From: Thiohalocapsa sp. ML1
GTDB lineage: Bacteria > Pseudomonadota > Gammaproteobacteria > Chromatiales > Chromatiaceae
Assembly (NCBI RefSeq): GCF_001469165.1
Contig: NZ_JABX01000026.1
Span: forward strand, 1 to 64,000
Reading direction: 5' to 3'
DNA: 64,000 nucleotides
Position 1 is the first letter of the stretch, and the number at the start of each line of letters is the position of its first letter. Under the pieces are notes generated by a model. It ran no database searches. It was given only the letters and a program-made list of their open reading frames with translations, and was not told the DNA's origin. The position numbers and the translations under genes were made by a program. Of the stretch, positions 9,801-17,869 are shown in pieces.

Positions 9801-10292
9801 CGCGGCGGCGAGTGCCTGGGCGCGCTCCAGCGTCTTCGCCTCCACCACCTGCGTCTTCGGCAGGGCGTCGGCGGCGAACTGCAAACCGGCCCCGGGCTTG
9901 ACGCCCTTGGCGTAGGTCCGCACCAACCAATAGGTGAAGTGAAACAGCTCGCGCAGCGCGACGGTCGCGGTGTTCTCCGAGACCTTGCGGTTGTCGTGCA
10001 CGGCACGGTTGCCGAAATCCTTGATCAGCCGCGCCTTGGCGATGAGCGCACCGCCGACCAGCGTGCGGAAGGTCGGCTCGTGGATCAGCGCCGAGAGCGC
10101 CTTGTCGTAGGGGCTCCGCAGCGAGCCGTCCGCCTGATACATCCAGGTGACGCCGGTCTCCAGCGCGAGCCGCGCATAAAAGCAGGCACCGCGCGGGTCC
10201 GACAGGGCCATGACCTCGGCCTTGCGGGCGTGCTCGTAGACGGGCCGAAACTCCGGCTTCAGAAAGGCGAATTGGCTCACCGCCGAGACCAT
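6879..10292 (-). CDS. hsdR: Type I restriction enzyme R subunit, EcoEI-like (HsdR)
   Basis: The motor and nuclease subunit of a type I restriction-modification complex: it translocates DNA using ATP and cuts unmodified DNA. The 1137-residue product begins with a DUF4145-like helical domain (about 20-110) and a coiled coil. A restriction nuclease domain follows with the PD-(E/D)xK core IEAK at 274-277. The SF2 helicase has Walker A ATGSGKT ending near 395 and DEAH at 486-489, followed by the helicase C domain (GRGTRLKPDLFG) and an EcoEI-type C-terminal domain. The architecture matches the type IB (EcoEI) group. It starts 5 nt after the DUF2283 gene, with hsdS and hsdM upstream on the same strand. 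All motifs look intact. Confidence 0.93.
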   Translation of the reverse strand: MVSAVSQFAFLKPEFRPVYEHARKAEVMALSDPRGACFYARLALETGVTWMYQADGSLRSPYDKALSALIHEPTFRTLVGGALIAKARLIKDFGNRAVHDNRKVSENTATVALRELFHFTYWLVRTYAKGVKPGAGLQFAADALPKTQVVEAKTLERAQALAAAHAQQAKALEQAEAARIQTQAQRDALEAKIKQLQAEIAATKQANQSVPDDHDYNEAETRDAFIDLLLHEAGWPLDQARDREFPVTGMPSDSGEGFVDYVLWGDDGRPLALIEAKRTRRDARVGQQQAKLYADCLEAMFGRRPVIFFTNGYEHWLWDDTAHPPRAVQGFLKQDELELLHQRRGSQKALAAVAIDSAIAGRPYQVRAIRRIGEAFEADHLRKALLVMATGSGKTRTTIAAIDQLMRAGWVKRALFLADRIALVNQAIGAFKTHLPSVAPVNLVTDKDTEGRVYVSTYPTMMGLIDEMKNGVRRFGTGHFDLIVIDEAHRSVYRKYRAIFDYFDSYLLGLTATPRDEIDRDTYRLFELERGVPTDVYDLDEAVADGWLVPPLAVAVPLKFQREGIRYDELSDEEKEQWDALEWTEDGDIPDRVDASALNKWLFNADTVDKVLEHVMTHGLTVQDGDRLGKTIVFAKNHAHAVFIAERFDVNYKHLKGQFARVIDFKTEYAQSLIDDFSDQAKPPHIAISVDMLDTGIDVPEVVNLVFFKIVRSKTKFWQMLGRGTRLKPDLFGPGKHKDHFLVFDFCQNFEFFNQNPKLTDGALGPSLTERLFITRVELIGEIEDRAEHGDFGEATEALLALRGAVAGRLHEEVAGMSMDNFVVRPKRRYVEKFQDKSAWERLCAEDRDELVHHIAGLPSALRDDDLAAKQFDYLVLLTQLAVLRAEPSFTNLQARIIGIAAQLEELGNIPMVAKELQFIAEVQTEEYWQDITLPMLEHLRRRLRNLVKLIQPEERKIVYSDFEDEIGEPMGVALDRPLYGTDKGRFLMKVRQFLKQHEDHISIRKLRRNEQLTAQDLAELERMFQTEGIAGAEDWEQIRQEGGLGLFIRSLVGLDREAAKAALGGFLDGRTLTANQIEFVNLVIDYLTEKGRMDPARLYESPFTDFSDQGVTGMFSLDDAKELVQILTVVRERAAA

Positions 10293-10296
10293 CCCG

Positions 10297-10494
10297 TCAG
10301 GCCGCCATCCCTTCCACGACGACGCGACTTACATCGGTGCGCTCGCTCGCGTGCTCGAAGGCGATGGCGCAGATGTTGCCGTTCGCATCGACGTCGATCA
10401 CCGTATTCGCGTCCAGGTCCCGAGATTCGACGATGGCACCCTCGCAGAACGCGACATACAGGGTGTCGGTGTCTTCAAAGTAGCTGACCTTCAT
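10297..10494 (-). CDS. DUF2283 domain small protein
   Basis: The 65-residue protein starts MKVSYFEDTDTLYVAF, the hallmark of DUF2283, a family of small proteins often found next to toxin-like genes. I chose the internal ATG because the family always begins this way. An upstream extension reading to 10575 has no similarity. It sits between hsdS and hsdR and ends 4 nt before the hsdR start, so it should be co-expressed with hsdR. No toxin-like partner is visible next to it. Its role is unknown. Confidence 0.75.
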   Translation of the reverse strand: MKVSYFEDTDTLYVAFCEGAIVESRDLDANTVIDVDANGNICAIAFEHASERTDVSRVVVEGMAA

Positions 10495-11052
10495 GCTTTG
10501 TAACCCCGATCGAAGAAGGCACTGTGAACCGTCTCGCCATCCCAAGCGTCTGTCTGTGAAGCGGTTCTGGTCCACGATTGTGCCGGACTTTAACGCAAGC
10601 GGATGAGATTAAAATTATGCGGCAAATATTTTAACCAAGCAGCCGGGGTTAAAGCCGCCCGTTCCTCACCATGCCGCCGGGTCGGTCAAGCCCTTGCGAT
10701 TGGGCGCGGGCCACAGGTCAGGGTCAACATGTTGCGTCTGACCCAGACAGGCGGCGTTAAAGCGCGCCGGCCTCCACAACTGCGCGCCTCCGGCGAAAGG
10801 TGGCGCGGCTCCCGGTCTGTCGCCCCGGCTCGGCACGTCACCGCGCATGGCCGTCCGGGTCTTCGAGCCCGCCGGATGTGCGCCCATGCGGGCGTAGCGC
10901 GTGGTCGCGTGCGGGCTGGCGTTGTCGGCGGTGCGTTCGAGATCGAGCATTTCTCCTTTGGGAATCTCCACCTGCCAGACATGGAGCCGGAAGCCGCGCT
11001 GGAGGATCGGTCCTCGCAATGTCGTCGTGCATGTGGAGCCCACGAGCATCTT
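10495..11052. other. Non-coding gap between hsdS and hsdR
   Basis: No convincing gene is seen on either strand. An AT-rich patch (about 10605-10640, AAAATTATGCGGCAAATATT) stands out from the GC-rich background and could hold a promoter for the DUF2283-hsdR pair. The rest looks like decayed coding sequence that I cannot identify. In intact type I loci hsdS and hsdR are often adjacent or separated by whole accessory genes, so this may be the scar of a lost gene. Confidence 0.4.
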
Positions 11053-12222
11053 CTATAGGTCTCCGCGAAAGGCTCGGTGTTGGAGGGAAGAGAACATCTC
11101 GGCGCTCAAGTGTTGGGCACGTTGCATGCTGCTTAAGTCCTTTTCCCGCTCTGCAAGCGTTCTGGAAAAAGAAATTTGCTCAGATATTGGCGGTAACATC
11201 AATTGGAGCTGCTTGATCTTCTCACCGGTGAGGTGAGCGATGGTAGCGGAAGAAACAGAATCCACGAGCATTCCCAAATCGACCGCGCAACGAAGCCAAT
11301 AAGCCACGTACTCTGGCCGCGCTACCTTTTCGTTGAATCTGGCTCTATGAAGGGCCTTCTGGTAGTAGATTTCCCGCGCACCATCTTTCCAAATGGAACA
11401 ACGACCAGGCTGACCACCTTCACAAATCAATAGATCGCCAGGCAAAACTCTGTACCTCTCAAGTTCCCGCTCCCAAAAATCCATTTCTAGAACATCGCTC
11501 ATATCAAACGAAAACCACTGAACATTGGCGTTCCGAAGATACGGTAGAGATTTGTCGCCTCGATGCTTCTTTTTATCTAACATCTTACCCAGGAGAATTT
11601 CGCCTAGTTCCCCGAAGCGACGCCGGGGATACCCTTTTGGGTTGGCTCTTGGATCACCAAACATCTCATAGAAAATCGACTGCCCGAGGGTGTTCAGGCG
11701 GTCGATGGCGCGCTGGCGCAGGCGGCGCAGGCTGTCCGCCTGGTCGAGGATCGCCGCAATGCGCTTTTGCTCTTCGAGGGGCAGGAGGGGGACGGGAACC
11801 TCTTTGAGCTTATTGAGATAGATACCTGCTTGAGAAGATTGGTTCGTGCGTCTGCCCAGTTGATATTGAAACTCCTCCGTCTGTGTTGCATAGTAGAGAA
11901 ATCTAGAATCTATGACGGAACGCCTAGGGCGAAGCATAGCCACGCTCCTTTGGAATATTGCTGGACGTGTTTCAGCAACCATAGCAGCGCGACCGATGGT
12001 ACCAACAATTGTCAGAAGAACGTCGCCAGTGGTCAAAACATAACGCTTCTTGAACTGCTCATGCTCACGATCTGGCGCGAATCGTTCCGTACTAAAGTCC
12101 AAACGCCCATTCTTGACATTCGTAGCACTCAGGACTGGAACGCCGATTTGTGCTCGTTCAGGCGAACCATGCGTACCATCAATGATGAACTCTGTCACTT
12201 CTGCCAACGTGGCCGTCTTCAT
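11053..12222 (-). CDS. hsdS: Type I restriction enzyme specificity subunit (HsdS)
   Basis: HsdS recognises the split target sequence and anchors HsdM and HsdR. The 389-residue protein has two target-recognition domains. The first (about 1-150) contains IIDGTHGSP and a YLNKLKEVPVPLLPLEEQKRI end. The central helical repeat ILDQADSLRRLRQRAIDRLN follows, then the second TRD with its LPPISEQ end and C-terminal helices. I chose ATG 12222 because it has a strong GGAGGAG ribosome binding site and keeps the family N-terminus. A longer reading to 12294 has no family match. Its start codon overlaps the stop of a duplicated hsdM tail. Codon use and GC content are lower than in the neighbours, as is usual for swapped TRDs. 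Confidence 0.92.
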   Translation of the reverse strand: MKTATLAEVTEFIIDGTHGSPERAQIGVPVLSATNVKNGRLDFSTERFAPDREHEQFKKRYVLTTGDVLLTIVGTIGRAAMVAETRPAIFQRSVAMLRPRRSVIDSRFLYYATQTEEFQYQLGRRTNQSSQAGIYLNKLKEVPVPLLPLEEQKRIAAILDQADSLRRLRQRAIDRLNTLGQSIFYEMFGDPRANPKGYPRRRFGELGEILLGKMLDKKKHRGDKSLPYLRNANVQWFSFDMSDVLEMDFWERELERYRVLPGDLLICEGGQPGRCSIWKDGAREIYYQKALHRARFNEKVARPEYVAYWLRCAVDLGMLVDSVSSATIAHLTGEKIKQLQLMLPPISEQISFSRTLAEREKDLSSMQRAQHLSAEMFSSLQHRAFRGDL

Positions 12223-12281
12223 CCCAAGATCTCCTCCAACCGCATCAGCCCCGCAGAAATCTCCCCCTCGATCTCGCGAAT
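12219..12281 (-). pseudogene. Duplicated 3' tail of hsdM
   Basis: The reading frame IREIEGEISAGLMRLEEILG ends in TGA overlapping the hsdS ATG. It copies the last ~19 codons of hsdM (13162-13219) with about four mismatches over 57 bp. The copy preserves the original hsdM-hsdS ATGA junction and its Shine-Dalgarno sequence, while the full hsdM gene now lies more than 900 bp upstream. Confidence 0.8.
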
Positions 12282-12307
12282 GCCGTAAGCGCACATTTCA
12301 TCAGCCA

Positions 12308-12631
12308 TCATGTCGGCTCTTGGTCCGCTGGACGCCGGGCCGGCTGCACGGCGGGCGGCGGCGTGGACTGCTCGAGCTGCCATAGATCGTAGGCGAGCTG
12401 CTCGCGCAGAAAGCTCTCCGCGGAGGGGCCTTCGCGATCCGTTGCGAGCCACAGCGCCAGACGGCGCGCGAGATCCGGGGTGATCGCCGCTTGTCCATCC
12501 AGTACCCGTGCCAAGGCCGAGCGCGAGACGCCAAGTTGCCGTGCCGCATCGGCGACCGTCAGGCCGAGCGCGGGCAGCACATCCTCACGCAACGCCTCGC
12601 CCGGATGTGGGGGGTTGAACATTCTCGACAT
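12308..12631 (-). CDS. higA: HigA-family antitoxin, XRE-type HTH
   Basis: The 107-residue protein begins MFNPPHPGEALREDVLPALGLT, the classic HigA/VapI opening. A helix-turn-helix follows (VADAARQLGVSRSALARVLDGQAAITPDLARRL, roughly residues 26-58), then an acidic C-terminal region. HigA binds and neutralises the HigB mRNA interferase and represses its own operon. The partner HigB should lie immediately upstream, but only its last ~15 codons remain (12644-12691). The gene is therefore an orphan antitoxin lying inside a segment inserted between hsdM and hsdS. Confidence 0.85.
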   Translation of the reverse strand: MSRMFNPPHPGEALREDVLPALGLTVADAARQLGVSRSALARVLDGQAAITPDLARRLALWLATDREGPSAESFLREQLAYDLWQLEQSTPPPAVQPARRPADQEPT

Positions 12632-12643
12632 GGGCAGGACTCT

Positions 12644-12700
12644 CTAATGGTGATCAAGATAATCGACGCGGACGGCATCTTCGTTCTCTCTGGTGACACC
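12644..12700 (-). pseudogene. Remnant of higB toxin 3' end
   Basis: Reading upstream of higA gives RENEDAVRVDYLDHH and stop. This resembles the conserved HigB C-terminus (DAV.VDY.D.H) and lies 12 nt before the higA start, as in intact higBA pairs. Further upstream the frame runs into GGTGTCACC inverted repeats (12692-12850) with no toxin similarity. The catalytic part of the toxin is missing. Confidence 0.6.
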
Positions 12701-13161
12701 GCTCCCGCGGTGTCACCGCCTCCCGGCGCTCCGCGCCCACCCGCCGCGCTCGGTGTCCCAAGGCCGCTGCCGACCTCGTCGCCCCGTCACACCCCGCGGG
12801 GCGCAGAGCGCCGAAGAGCGCGTGACACCGCAGGAGCGGTGTCACGAGCAGGACCTCGGGTCATCGCGGCCGGTACGATGATCAAGGCCGTTCAGCCTGA
12901 AGTTCTGGACAGCGACAAACGTTTCCAGATGACTTCGATTTTCTGTGCAGCGCAGCGAAATCATGGCCCGTCGGATCAAGGCGCAGCCCCGCTGGAGAGA
13001 TTCAGCTTTTTGGAACTACGGAATACGCGAAACACGCGAAAGGTGGCGGGTTCATCACGGGCCTCGACCCTTTCGCGCTTTTCGCGTGTTTCGTAGTTGC
13101 TCCTCGCAGGCTGCTCCGTGGCTGCACGCCTTGAATCTATGATGTCTAGGCAGCGACCTTG
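12692..13161. repeat. Repeat-filled gap between hsdM and the higB remnant
   Basis: Two sets of inverted repeats are visible. GGTGACACCG/CGGTGTCACC-type arms occur at 12691-12716 and 12821-12846. A longer pair at 13014-13043 and 13068-13098 consists of AACTACG..ACACGCGAAA facing TTTCGCG..TGTTTCGTAGTT. The second pair looks like the dispersed palindromes common in gammaproteobacterial spacers. No gene is seen. Confidence 0.5.
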
Positions 13162-14703
13162 TCATCCCAACATCTCCTCCAACCGCGCCAGCCCCGCAGA
13201 AATCTCCCCCTCGATCTCCCGCAGCTCGGCAATGATGGCCTTCGGGTCTTCGTGCTCGACCTCCTCGTGCTCGATCTCCTTGTAGCGATTGAGCGAGAGG
13301 TCATAGCTGCCGGTGGCGGCGATGTCCGCCTTCGGCACGCAGAAGCTCTGCGCGGTGCGCGGGCGCTCGCGTTCGGCCGCATCGCGCTGCTGCCAGCGCG
13401 CGAGCACGTCCGGCAGGTTGTTCTTCGCGTGCTCCGCGTCGCTCAAGGGCGCCTGGGGCACCGGCCCGAGCTGCTCGGGCGGCAGCAGCGGCGTGCGCTT
13501 GTCGTCGAGGGAGAGCCCGTCTGCCTGCACGTCGTAGAACCAGACGTGCTCCGTGCCGCCGACGCCGGTCTTGGTGAAGAACAGGATCGCGGTGGAGACC
13601 CCGGCGTAGGGTCGGAACACGCCCGAGGGCAGCTTCACGACGGCGTCGAGCTTGTGCTCCTCCACCAGCATCCGGCGCAGGTCCTGGTGCGCCTTGGAGG
13701 AGCCGAACAGCACGCCGTCCGGCACGATGACGGCCGCCCTGCCGCCGGTTTTCAGCAGGCGCAGAAAGAGTGCTAGGAACAGCAGCTCGGTCTTCTTGGT
13801 CTTGATGATGCGTTGCAGGTCCTTGGCCGTGCTCTCGTAGTCGAGCGAGCCGGCGAAGGGCGGATTGGCCAGCACCAGCGAGTAGGTGCCGGCATCCGCG
13901 GTGTGGTCCTGCGCGAGGCTGTCGCGGTAGCTGACATCGGCGTTCTCGACGCCGTGCAGCGTCATGTTCATCGCGCCGATGCGCAGCATGGTGGCGTCGA
14001 AGTCGAAGCCGTGGAAGAGCCCGTCGTGGAAGTGGCGGCGCTGCGCCTCGTTGCGGAACAGCGCCGCGTGGTGCGTGCGCAGGTATTCCCCGGCGGCGAC
14101 CAGAAAGCCGCAGGTGCCGGCGGCGGGGTCGCAGATCACATCATCCGGCTTCGGCTGCACCATCGCGACCATGAGCCGGATGATGTGCCGGGGCGTGCGG
14201 AACTGGCCGTTCTGCCCGGCGGAGGCGATCTTGCCGAGCATGTACTCGTAGAGGTCGCCCTTGGTGTCGCGGTCGTCCATCGGCACCTTGTCCAGCATCT
14301 CGACGACCTTGGCCAGCAGCCCGGCGTTGCTAAAGCCCAGGCGCGCGCCCTCCATGTGCCGGCCGTAGCTGGAGCCCTCCTCGCCGAGGCCGCGCAGGAA
14401 CGGAAAGACGTGGTCGGCGAGCACGTCCATCATCTCGCGCGCCTCGAAGTGCTTGAAGCGCGACCAGCGCATGTCCGCGTAGGCGCAGCCCTTGTCGTCG
14501 GCGCCGTCGGGGAAGATGCGCCGCTGCAGCGGGATGCCGAGCGCCTGGGACTTGCTCTCCTCCAGGGTCTGGAGGTCGTCCAGGCGCTTGATGAAGAGCA
14601 GGTAGGTGATCTGCTCGATGACGGAGAGCGGGTTCGAGACCCCGCCGGACCAGAAGGCGTCCCAGATGCGGTCAACCTGGTTGCGGATGTCGCCTGTCAG
14701 CAT
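13162..14703 (-). CDS. hsdM: Type I restriction enzyme modification subunit (HsdM)
   Basis: HsdM is the N6-adenine methyltransferase of the type I complex and forms M2S with HsdS. The 513-residue protein has the N-terminal helical HsdM domain (LTGDIRNQVDRIWDAFW). SAM motif I is DPAAGTCGF starting at residue 192, and catalytic motif IV is NPPF at 280-283. A C-terminal coiled region (EIEHEEVEHEDPKAII) ends in EIEGEISAGLARLEEMLG. Start at ATG 14703. The stop keeps the sequence ATGA, the former coupling site to hsdS, but hsdS is now 940 bp away. Confidence 0.95.
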   Translation of the reverse strand: MLTGDIRNQVDRIWDAFWSGGVSNPLSVIEQITYLLFIKRLDDLQTLEESKSQALGIPLQRRIFPDGADDKGCAYADMRWSRFKHFEAREMMDVLADHVFPFLRGLGEEGSSYGRHMEGARLGFSNAGLLAKVVEMLDKVPMDDRDTKGDLYEYMLGKIASAGQNGQFRTPRHIIRLMVAMVQPKPDDVICDPAAGTCGFLVAAGEYLRTHHAALFRNEAQRRHFHDGLFHGFDFDATMLRIGAMNMTLHGVENADVSYRDSLAQDHTADAGTYSLVLANPPFAGSLDYESTAKDLQRIIKTKKTELLFLALFLRLLKTGGRAAVIVPDGVLFGSSKAHQDLRRMLVEEHKLDAVVKLPSGVFRPYAGVSTAILFFTKTGVGGTEHVWFYDVQADGLSLDDKRTPLLPPEQLGPVPQAPLSDAEHAKNNLPDVLARWQQRDAAERERPRTAQSFCVPKADIAATGSYDLSLNRYKEIEHEEVEHEDPKAIIAELREIEGEISAGLARLEEMLG

Positions 14704-15110
14704 GTTCTTGGTCTTTCCTTCGGGCCTGCCACGGGCGCGACGTGTCTGTGCAGCGCACGCACGCCGGAGATGATTCCAGCAAAAATTATGGAGCTGCCGC
14801 TTACTTTACACGGCACTTTCGCGGAAAACCCGCTCAAGCGACGTCGGCGAGTGAGACAGTCGTCTAGGGCAGCGGCGCGGAAGTCTTGAGACCGTCTTGG
14901 GTCATCGCGGGCGGGGCCGGGCCGAGAGCCGACCTCCCGGTTGGCTCGGCAGTCGCGACAACGTGCATCCCGCTTTGTCGCCGTGTTGACCTGGAGGTCA
15001 ACACTCCAGTCAACGCCCGTCAACACTGCGCACGTTCGATTACGACCAAGACAAAGACAAAGACAAAGACAGCGACGAAACCACGGTCTTGGGATTCTGG
15101 CAGCGAAGCA
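14704..15110. other. Gap upstream of hsdM
   Basis: There is no gene. This should contain the hsdM promoter. An AT-richer patch AAAAATTATGGAGC lies at about 14780. A short GACAAA hexamer array (about 15048-15072) sits just before the first CTAG-bounded element. Confidence 0.4.
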
Positions 15111-15710
15111 CTAGCGAGGCAGAGCCTCAGACCGACCAGGGCACGGCGCCTCGTCTTGCGCAGCCCGCTCGTCGGCGCATTGAACCCAGGGCCAAGGGCC
15201 AAGGGCCGAGGCGGGCTCCCTCGGCCCTCGGCCCTCGGCCCTTTTGCCTGCAAGCGCCTTGTCGTCGTGAAACTTGACTCATCTGCCAACGTTCGGCGCC
15301 GTCAAGCAATCTAGCGAGGCAGAGCCTCAGACCGACCAGGGCACGGCGCCGCGTCTTGCGCAGCCCGCTCGTCGGCGCATTGAACCAAGGGCCAAGGGCC
15401 GAGGCGGGCTCCCTTGGCCCTTGGCCCTCGGCCCTTTTGCCTGCAAGCGCCTTGTCGTCGTGAAACTTGACTCATCTGCCAACGTTCGGCGCCGCCAAGC
15501 AATCTAGCGAGGCAGAGCCTCAGACCGACTAGGGCACGGCGCCTCGTCTTGCGCAGCCCGCTCGTCGGCGCATTGAACCCAGGGCCAAGGGCCAAGGGCC
15601 AAGGGCCGAGGCGGGCTCCCTTGGCCCTTGGCCCTCGGCCCTTTTGCCTGCAAGCGCCGTGTCGTCGTGAAACTTGACTCATCTGCAAGCATTCTGCGCC
15701 GCCAAGCAAT
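15111..15710. repeat. Three tandem copies of a ~200-bp CTAG-bounded element
   Basis: The copies are 15111-15310, 15311-15503 and 15504-15710. Each begins CTAGCGAGGCAGAGCCTCAG and ends CGCC(A/T)CAAGCAAT followed by the CTAG of the next unit. The shared inner blocks are TTGCGCAGCCCGCTCGTCGG, a hairpin of GGGCCAA/GGGCCGA heptads facing TTGGCCC/TCGGCCC heptads, and GTGAAACTTGACTCATCTGC. The number of heptads differs between copies. Degenerate single copies occur near 300, 17880, 24040, 37670 and 59430. No protein is encoded. Confidence 0.8.
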
Positions 15711-15721
15711 CTAGTGCGATG

Positions 15722-16321
15722 TCACTCGCCGTCGAAGTGGATGTGCCGCAGCACGTCCGGATCGGCCCGGCGGTAGCGGGGGGTGGTGATGGACGCCCGC
15801 AAGTGCTCGATCATCGCCTCGTGCTGCGCGATGTCGGCGAGCAGCGCGTCGCGCCGACGCCCAGTATCGGCGATGTCCGCAAGCAAGGCCTCCGCCGCGG
15901 CCGGTGGCGCGCGGCCGGTCTCCACCAGCGCACGCAGCGCGCCGAGGCGGATGTCTGCCTTATCCAGCGACAACTGTGCCACGCTCAGCTCGCCATCGAG
16001 GTCGGCAGTCTCGTACTCCAGGTCTTCGATCACCTTGAGGGTGAGAAACTCCCGCTCCTCCAGTTCGTTGGTCGGCTCCAACAGCAAGCAAGCGCCCTCG
16101 TCGATGGCGCATTCCAGCCAAGAGACCTCCGCTGCCCGCGGCGACGCCTTGAAGCGGGCGAGCAGCCGTTGCGCGTCTTCGGTGGGCAGATGCGCCAGGG
16201 TCATGCAGATGCGCTCAAGCTCCGACACCGGCGTCAGCGGCGCGAACAGGGCCTCGGCCATGTCCATCAACAGCTCGGGCGGCCAATCATCGGGGTCCTG
16301 AATGGGCAAGTGCTCGGTCAT
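15722..16321 (-). CDS. Hypothetical acidic helical protein
   Basis: The 199-residue product starts MTEHLPIQDPDDWPPELL after a good GGAG site. It is rich in Glu, Asp, Leu and Ala. A central and C-terminal helical, coiled-coil-like stretch (LDGELSVAQLSLDKADIRLG, ALLADIAQHEAMIEHL) ends in the basic segment RYRRADPDVLRHIHFDGE. No membrane segment or known catalytic motif is seen. I do not recognise the family. The stop lies 11 bp from the CTAG-element array. Upstream (16322-16480) is a short gap to pyrC. Confidence 0.6.
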   Translation of the reverse strand: MTEHLPIQDPDDWPPELLMDMAEALFAPLTPVSELERICMTLAHLPTEDAQRLLARFKASPRAAEVSWLECAIDEGACLLLEPTNELEEREFLTLKVIEDLEYETADLDGELSVAQLSLDKADIRLGALRALVETGRAPPAAAEALLADIADTGRRRDALLADIAQHEAMIEHLRASITTPRYRRADPDVLRHIHFDGE

Positions 16322-16480
16322 CGGTCGGTTCTCCGTGCTGGGGGTCTGGTGGCCAACAACGGCAATGGTATCGACAACGGGAGACGGCCGCGTGCCGAGG
16401 GCGCTGCTTGGACCTGATCGGACGCATAGCAAACGACGCCCCCGGGGGCGCCAAGGATCGGCGTCCGGGCCGCGCTCGTC

Positions 16481-17821
16481 TCAGCGCGTCGGGCCGAATT
16501 CCAGGCGCCGGCCGCGCACGACGTCGTTGACCTGGCCGTTGTCGTAGGCCAGCTCGCCGTTGACGAGGGTGGCGACGATGGTGGCGCCGAGCTCGCGGCC
16601 TTCGAAGGGCGACCAGCCGCATTTGTACAGGACTTGATCGCGGGTGCGGGTGAAGGGGGCGTCGGCGTCCACGAGCACGAGGTCGGCCCAGTAGCCTTCG
16701 CGGATGTAGCCGCGCTCCTTGACGTGGTAGCAGTCGGCGACGGCGTGGCTGGTTTTGTGCACGAGCTGCTCCAGGGTCAGCTTGCCGGCGCGCACATGGG
16801 TGAACAGCGACGGCAGGGCGTCCTGCACCAGCGGCAGACCGGCGGGGGACTGGAAGTACTTGCCGGCCTTCTCCTCAAGCGTGTGCGGGGCGTGGTCGGT
16901 GGCGATGACGTCGATGCGGTCTTCGGTGACGGCTGACAGCAGCGCCGCGCGGTCCTCGGCGCGCTTGATGGCCGGGTTGCACTTGATGAGCGCGCCCTTG
17001 TCCGCGTAGTCGCCCTCGTCGAAGTACAGGTGATGCGCGCAGACCTCGACGGTGATGCGCTTGCCTGCGACAGGCCCTGCGCTGAACAGCGCAAGCTCCC
17101 GCGCGGTGGTGAGGTGCAGCACGTGCAGGCGGGCGTCGTGCTGGCGGGCGAGGTCCACCGCCAGCGTCGAGGACTTGAGGCAGGCGGCCTCGGAGCGGAT
17201 CAGCGGATGCGCGGCCATGGGCACGTCGTCGCCATAGCGGGCGCGATAGTCGGCCTCGTTGGCGAGGATCATCGGCGTATCTTCGCAGTGCGTGGCGATC
17301 AGCACCGGGCTGTCTTGGAAGATCGCATCCAGCACCTTGGGGTCATCCACCAGCATGTTGCCGGTGGACGCGCCCATGAACACCTTGACCCCGCAGGCGT
17401 CGCCGACGCGAAGCGTGCGAATGGCCTCGATGTTGTCGTTGCTCGCGCCGAGATAGAACCCGTAGTTAGCCCGCGACACCTCCGCGGCGCGGGCATATTT
17501 GGCCGCGAGCCGCTCGGCGTCGAGCGTCGGCGGCTTGGTGTTCGGCATCTCCATGAAGCTCGTGATGCCGCCGGCGACGGCCGCGCGGGATTCGCTTTCG
17601 ATGTCCGCCTTGTAGGTGACGCCCGGCTCGCGGAAGTGCACCTGGTCGTCGATCATGCCGGGCAGCAGCAGCCGGCCGGCGGCGTCGATGGCGCGGTCCA
17701 CGGGCCGGCTTTGCAGGTCGCCGCCGATGGCGGCGATGCGTCCGTCCTGCACGAGCACGTCCGCCTCAAAGCGGCGGCCTTCGTTGACGACGACGGCGTT
17801 GGTGATGAGGAGGCTGGGCAT
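16481..17821 (-). CDS. pyrC: Dihydroorotase (PyrC), DQVHFREPG subgroup
   Basis: Dihydroorotase closes carbamoyl aspartate to dihydroorotate in pyrimidine synthesis. The 446-residue amidohydrolase has the metal motif DQVHFREPG near residue 60, the candidate carboxylated lysine in [10 protein letters not shown], and the further ligands ATHCED and HVLHLTTA. The family motif ATDHAPHT and the C-terminal WSPFEG segment are also present. The first His of the usual HxH pair is replaced by Gln. I recall this in a recognised subgroup annotated as dihydroorotase, but it leaves some doubt about activity. Start at ATG 17821 with GGAG upstream. It appears monocistronic. Confidence 0.85.
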   Translation of the reverse strand: MPSLLITNAVVVNEGRRFEADVLVQDGRIAAIGGDLQSRPVDRAIDAAGRLLLPGMIDDQVHFREPGVTYKADIESESRAAVAGGITSFMEMPNTKPPTLDAERLAAKYARAAEVSRANYGFYLGASNDNIEAIRTLRVGDACGVKVFMGASTGNMLVDDPKVLDAIFQDSPVLIATHCEDTPMILANEADYRARYGDDVPMAAHPLIRSEAACLKSSTLAVDLARQHDARLHVLHLTTARELALFSAGPVAGKRITVEVCAHHLYFDEGDYADKGALIKCNPAIKRAEDRAALLSAVTEDRIDVIATDHAPHTLEEKAGKYFQSPAGLPLVQDALPSLFTHVRAGKLTLEQLVHKTSHAVADCYHVKERGYIREGYWADLVLVDADAPFTRTRDQVLYKCGWSPFEGRELGATIVATLVNGELAYDNGQVNDVVRGRRLEFGPTR

Positions 17822-17869
17822 GGCTTGCTCCGAGGGGGTTGGACCAGGAAGGCGACAAATCGGCGCAGA

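Noticed and set aside
7926-10487. 853-codon open frame opposite hsdR
   Set aside because: It is the shadow of hsdR, with no domain pattern and a composition of Leu, Val, His and Arg expected from the reverse strand.
15020-15709. Several short frames within the CTAG-bounded elements
   Set aside because: They repeat with the element and shift with heptad number, and have no coding signature or start signals.
15111-15710. Tandem repeats considered as a CRISPR array
   Set aside because: Units are about 200 bp and similar throughout, without short repeats separated by unique spacers, and there are no cas genes.
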